The translations under genes and the position numbers were made by a program. Below the pieces are notes generated by a model. The model was not told where the DNA came from, did not search any database, and saw nothing but the letters and a program-made list of their open reading frames with translations. DNA of 35,681 bases. It comes from an uncultured Paracoccaceae bacterium (lineage in GTDB: Bacteria > Pseudomonadota > Alphaproteobacteria > Rhodobacterales > Rhodobacteraceae). Location: positions 1 to 35,681 of the forward strand of contig CALIZF010000005.1 of assembly GCA_938028765.1 (NCBI GenBank), given 5' to 3'. Shown one piece after another: positions 34,939 to 35,681 of this stretch; the first letter of the stretch is position 1, and each line of letters opens with the position of its first letter.

Positions 34939-35681
34939 CTATTGCAGGAACGGCGCCGGGTCCACCGCCTCCACGCCCCGGCGCACGTCGAAGCGCAGGA
35001 AGGGCCGGTCGCCCGGCGCCACGCGCGCGATCTGCTGGCCGCGCCGCACGGCCTGGCCCTGTTCGACCGTCACCGCATCGATGTTGGCATAGACGGTCAC
35101 AAGGTTGTCGGCGTGCCGCAGGAGGACCAGCGTGATCCCGCTGGCCTCCCGCGTCACGCGCAGCACGGTACCGTCGGCCGCCGCCCTGACCGGCGCGCCC
35201 GCCGCAGCGCCGATGTCGATGCCCGGACGTTGCGCGCTGAAGGCGCGGATCACCGGACCGTCCGCCGGCATCGCGAAGCGCGAGGCCGAGGCGGCGGTGC
35301 GCGATGCCGCGAGGTCGGGCGAGGGCGGGGCAGGCGGTGCGCTGGCGGCGGGTGTCGTGCGCTCGGCCGGCAGCGGCCGGGCCGCCGAGGGCGGCACGGG
35401 CGTGGGCGATCCCGCGCCGGGCGGCGTGGTCGCCGCGGCAGCGGTCGCCGCGGGGGCGGCAGGCGCGGGCGTCTCCGCGAAGGGCGGGATCAACAGCGTC
35501 TGCCCTTCGCGCAGCGCAAGGTCGCCCGACAGCCCGTTCCACTCGGCCAGCGCCGCAACCGGCACGCCGTAGCGGCGCGCGATCGTGTAGGCGGATTCGC
35601 CGCGCTGAACCGTGTGCCGCAGGGGCTCGCGCCCGCCGCGACGTCGCGGAACCAGGGCCTGGCCGCGGCTCCGCCGGGCAC
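34939..35681 (-). CDS. LysM/LytM (M23-like) cell-wall protein, 5' end cut by the window
   Basis: The open frame runs to the window edge, so the N-terminus is missing (247 codons shown, including the stop). It reads HTVQRGESAYTIARRYGV...LREGQTLLIPP, a LysM peptidoglycan-binding domain. An Ala/Pro-rich linker of about 80 residues and a C-terminal LytM fold follow (GPVIRAFSAQRPGIDIGA...VRAAADGTVLRV...RFDVRRGVEAVDP). The usual zinc ligands are lost: no histidine precedes GIDI, YANI stands where Y-x-H-x is normal, and LRFDVR where LHFEVR is normal. It is thus a non-catalytic NlpD/EnvC/DipM-like protein, likely an amidase activator in cell division. surE and pcm may lie just outside the window. Confidence 0.88.
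   Translation of the reverse strand, partial: ARRSRGQALVPRRRGGREPLRHTVQRGESAYTIARRYGVPVAALAEWNGLSGDLALREGQTLLIPPFAETPAPAAPAATAAAATTPPGAGSPTPVPPSAARPLPAERTTPAASAPPAPPSPDLAASRTAASASRFAMPADGPVIRAFSAQRPGIDIGAAAGAPVRAAADGTVLRVTREASGITLVLLRHADNLVTVYANIDAVTVEQGQAVRRGQQIARVAPGDRPFLRFDVRRGVEAVDPAPFLQ

Overview
The window is a very G+C-rich chromosomal segment (about 70% by eye, not counted). It looks like an alphaproteobacterium of the Rhodobacteraceae/Paracoccaceae group. The grounds are the ntrB-ntrC-ntrY-ntrX cluster whose NtrC lacks the GAFTGA loop, a Fur/Mur protein without the CxxC zinc pair, fused ispDF followed by pgpA and a short cinA, the small families DUF6477 and DUF6456 side by side, Hint-domain proteins, and TTGACG-N17-TATCAC promoter architecture. 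No phage, insertion sequence, CRISPR array or integrase is visible. The content is mostly core metabolism and regulation, with a few decayed genes.

Layout. 0.06-3.3 kb (minus strand): a likely operon of a DMT exporter, enolase, a DUF7002/ART-like protein and a DUF985 cupin. 3.4-6.5 kb: fur (minus) diverges from argE and an M20 amidohydrolase (plus), with the front end of a lost FAD oxidoreductase between the last two. 6.6-9.9 kb: moaA (minus) diverges from a lipoprotein gene overlapped by an acyl-CoA synthetase gene. 10.0-11.3 kb is a decay zone: a frameshifted ABC transmembrane protein meets, tail to tail, a wrecked aquaporin gene. 11.5-16.2 kb: lipA, an MttB-family methyltransferase, the divergent DUF6477/DUF6456 pair around a DnaA box and a CtrA-like site, and two identical tRNA-Asp(GTC) genes behind a clear promoter.

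16.3-22.6 kb (minus strand) is the nitrogen regulatory cluster ntrBC-ntrYX. It diverges from ispDF-pgpA-cinA (22.9-25.0 kb), whose genes overlap by GTGA junctions. Adenine deaminase, cobT and cobS follow in one direction to 28.6 kb. A Hint-domain protein (minus), an SDR with a replaced Tyr/Lys pair, and an orphan iron-type ABC ATPase come next. A short HTH regulator with a perfect 7-bp-arm palindrome at its start diverges from tatABC, which runs into a DUF815 ATPase. The window ends inside a LysM/LytM protein, read from the right, whose metal ligands are degenerate.

The most unusual points are the operator-like palindrome at 32222-32241, the DnaA-box/CtrA-like site between DUF6477 and DUF6456, the paired 18-bp repeats between ntrB and ispDF where dusB/nifR3 is usually found, and several gene remnants. 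I did not find a convincing new multi-gene system; most of the window is ordinary Rhodobacteraceae chromosome. Functions are assigned from recognised motifs only; no database search was run.
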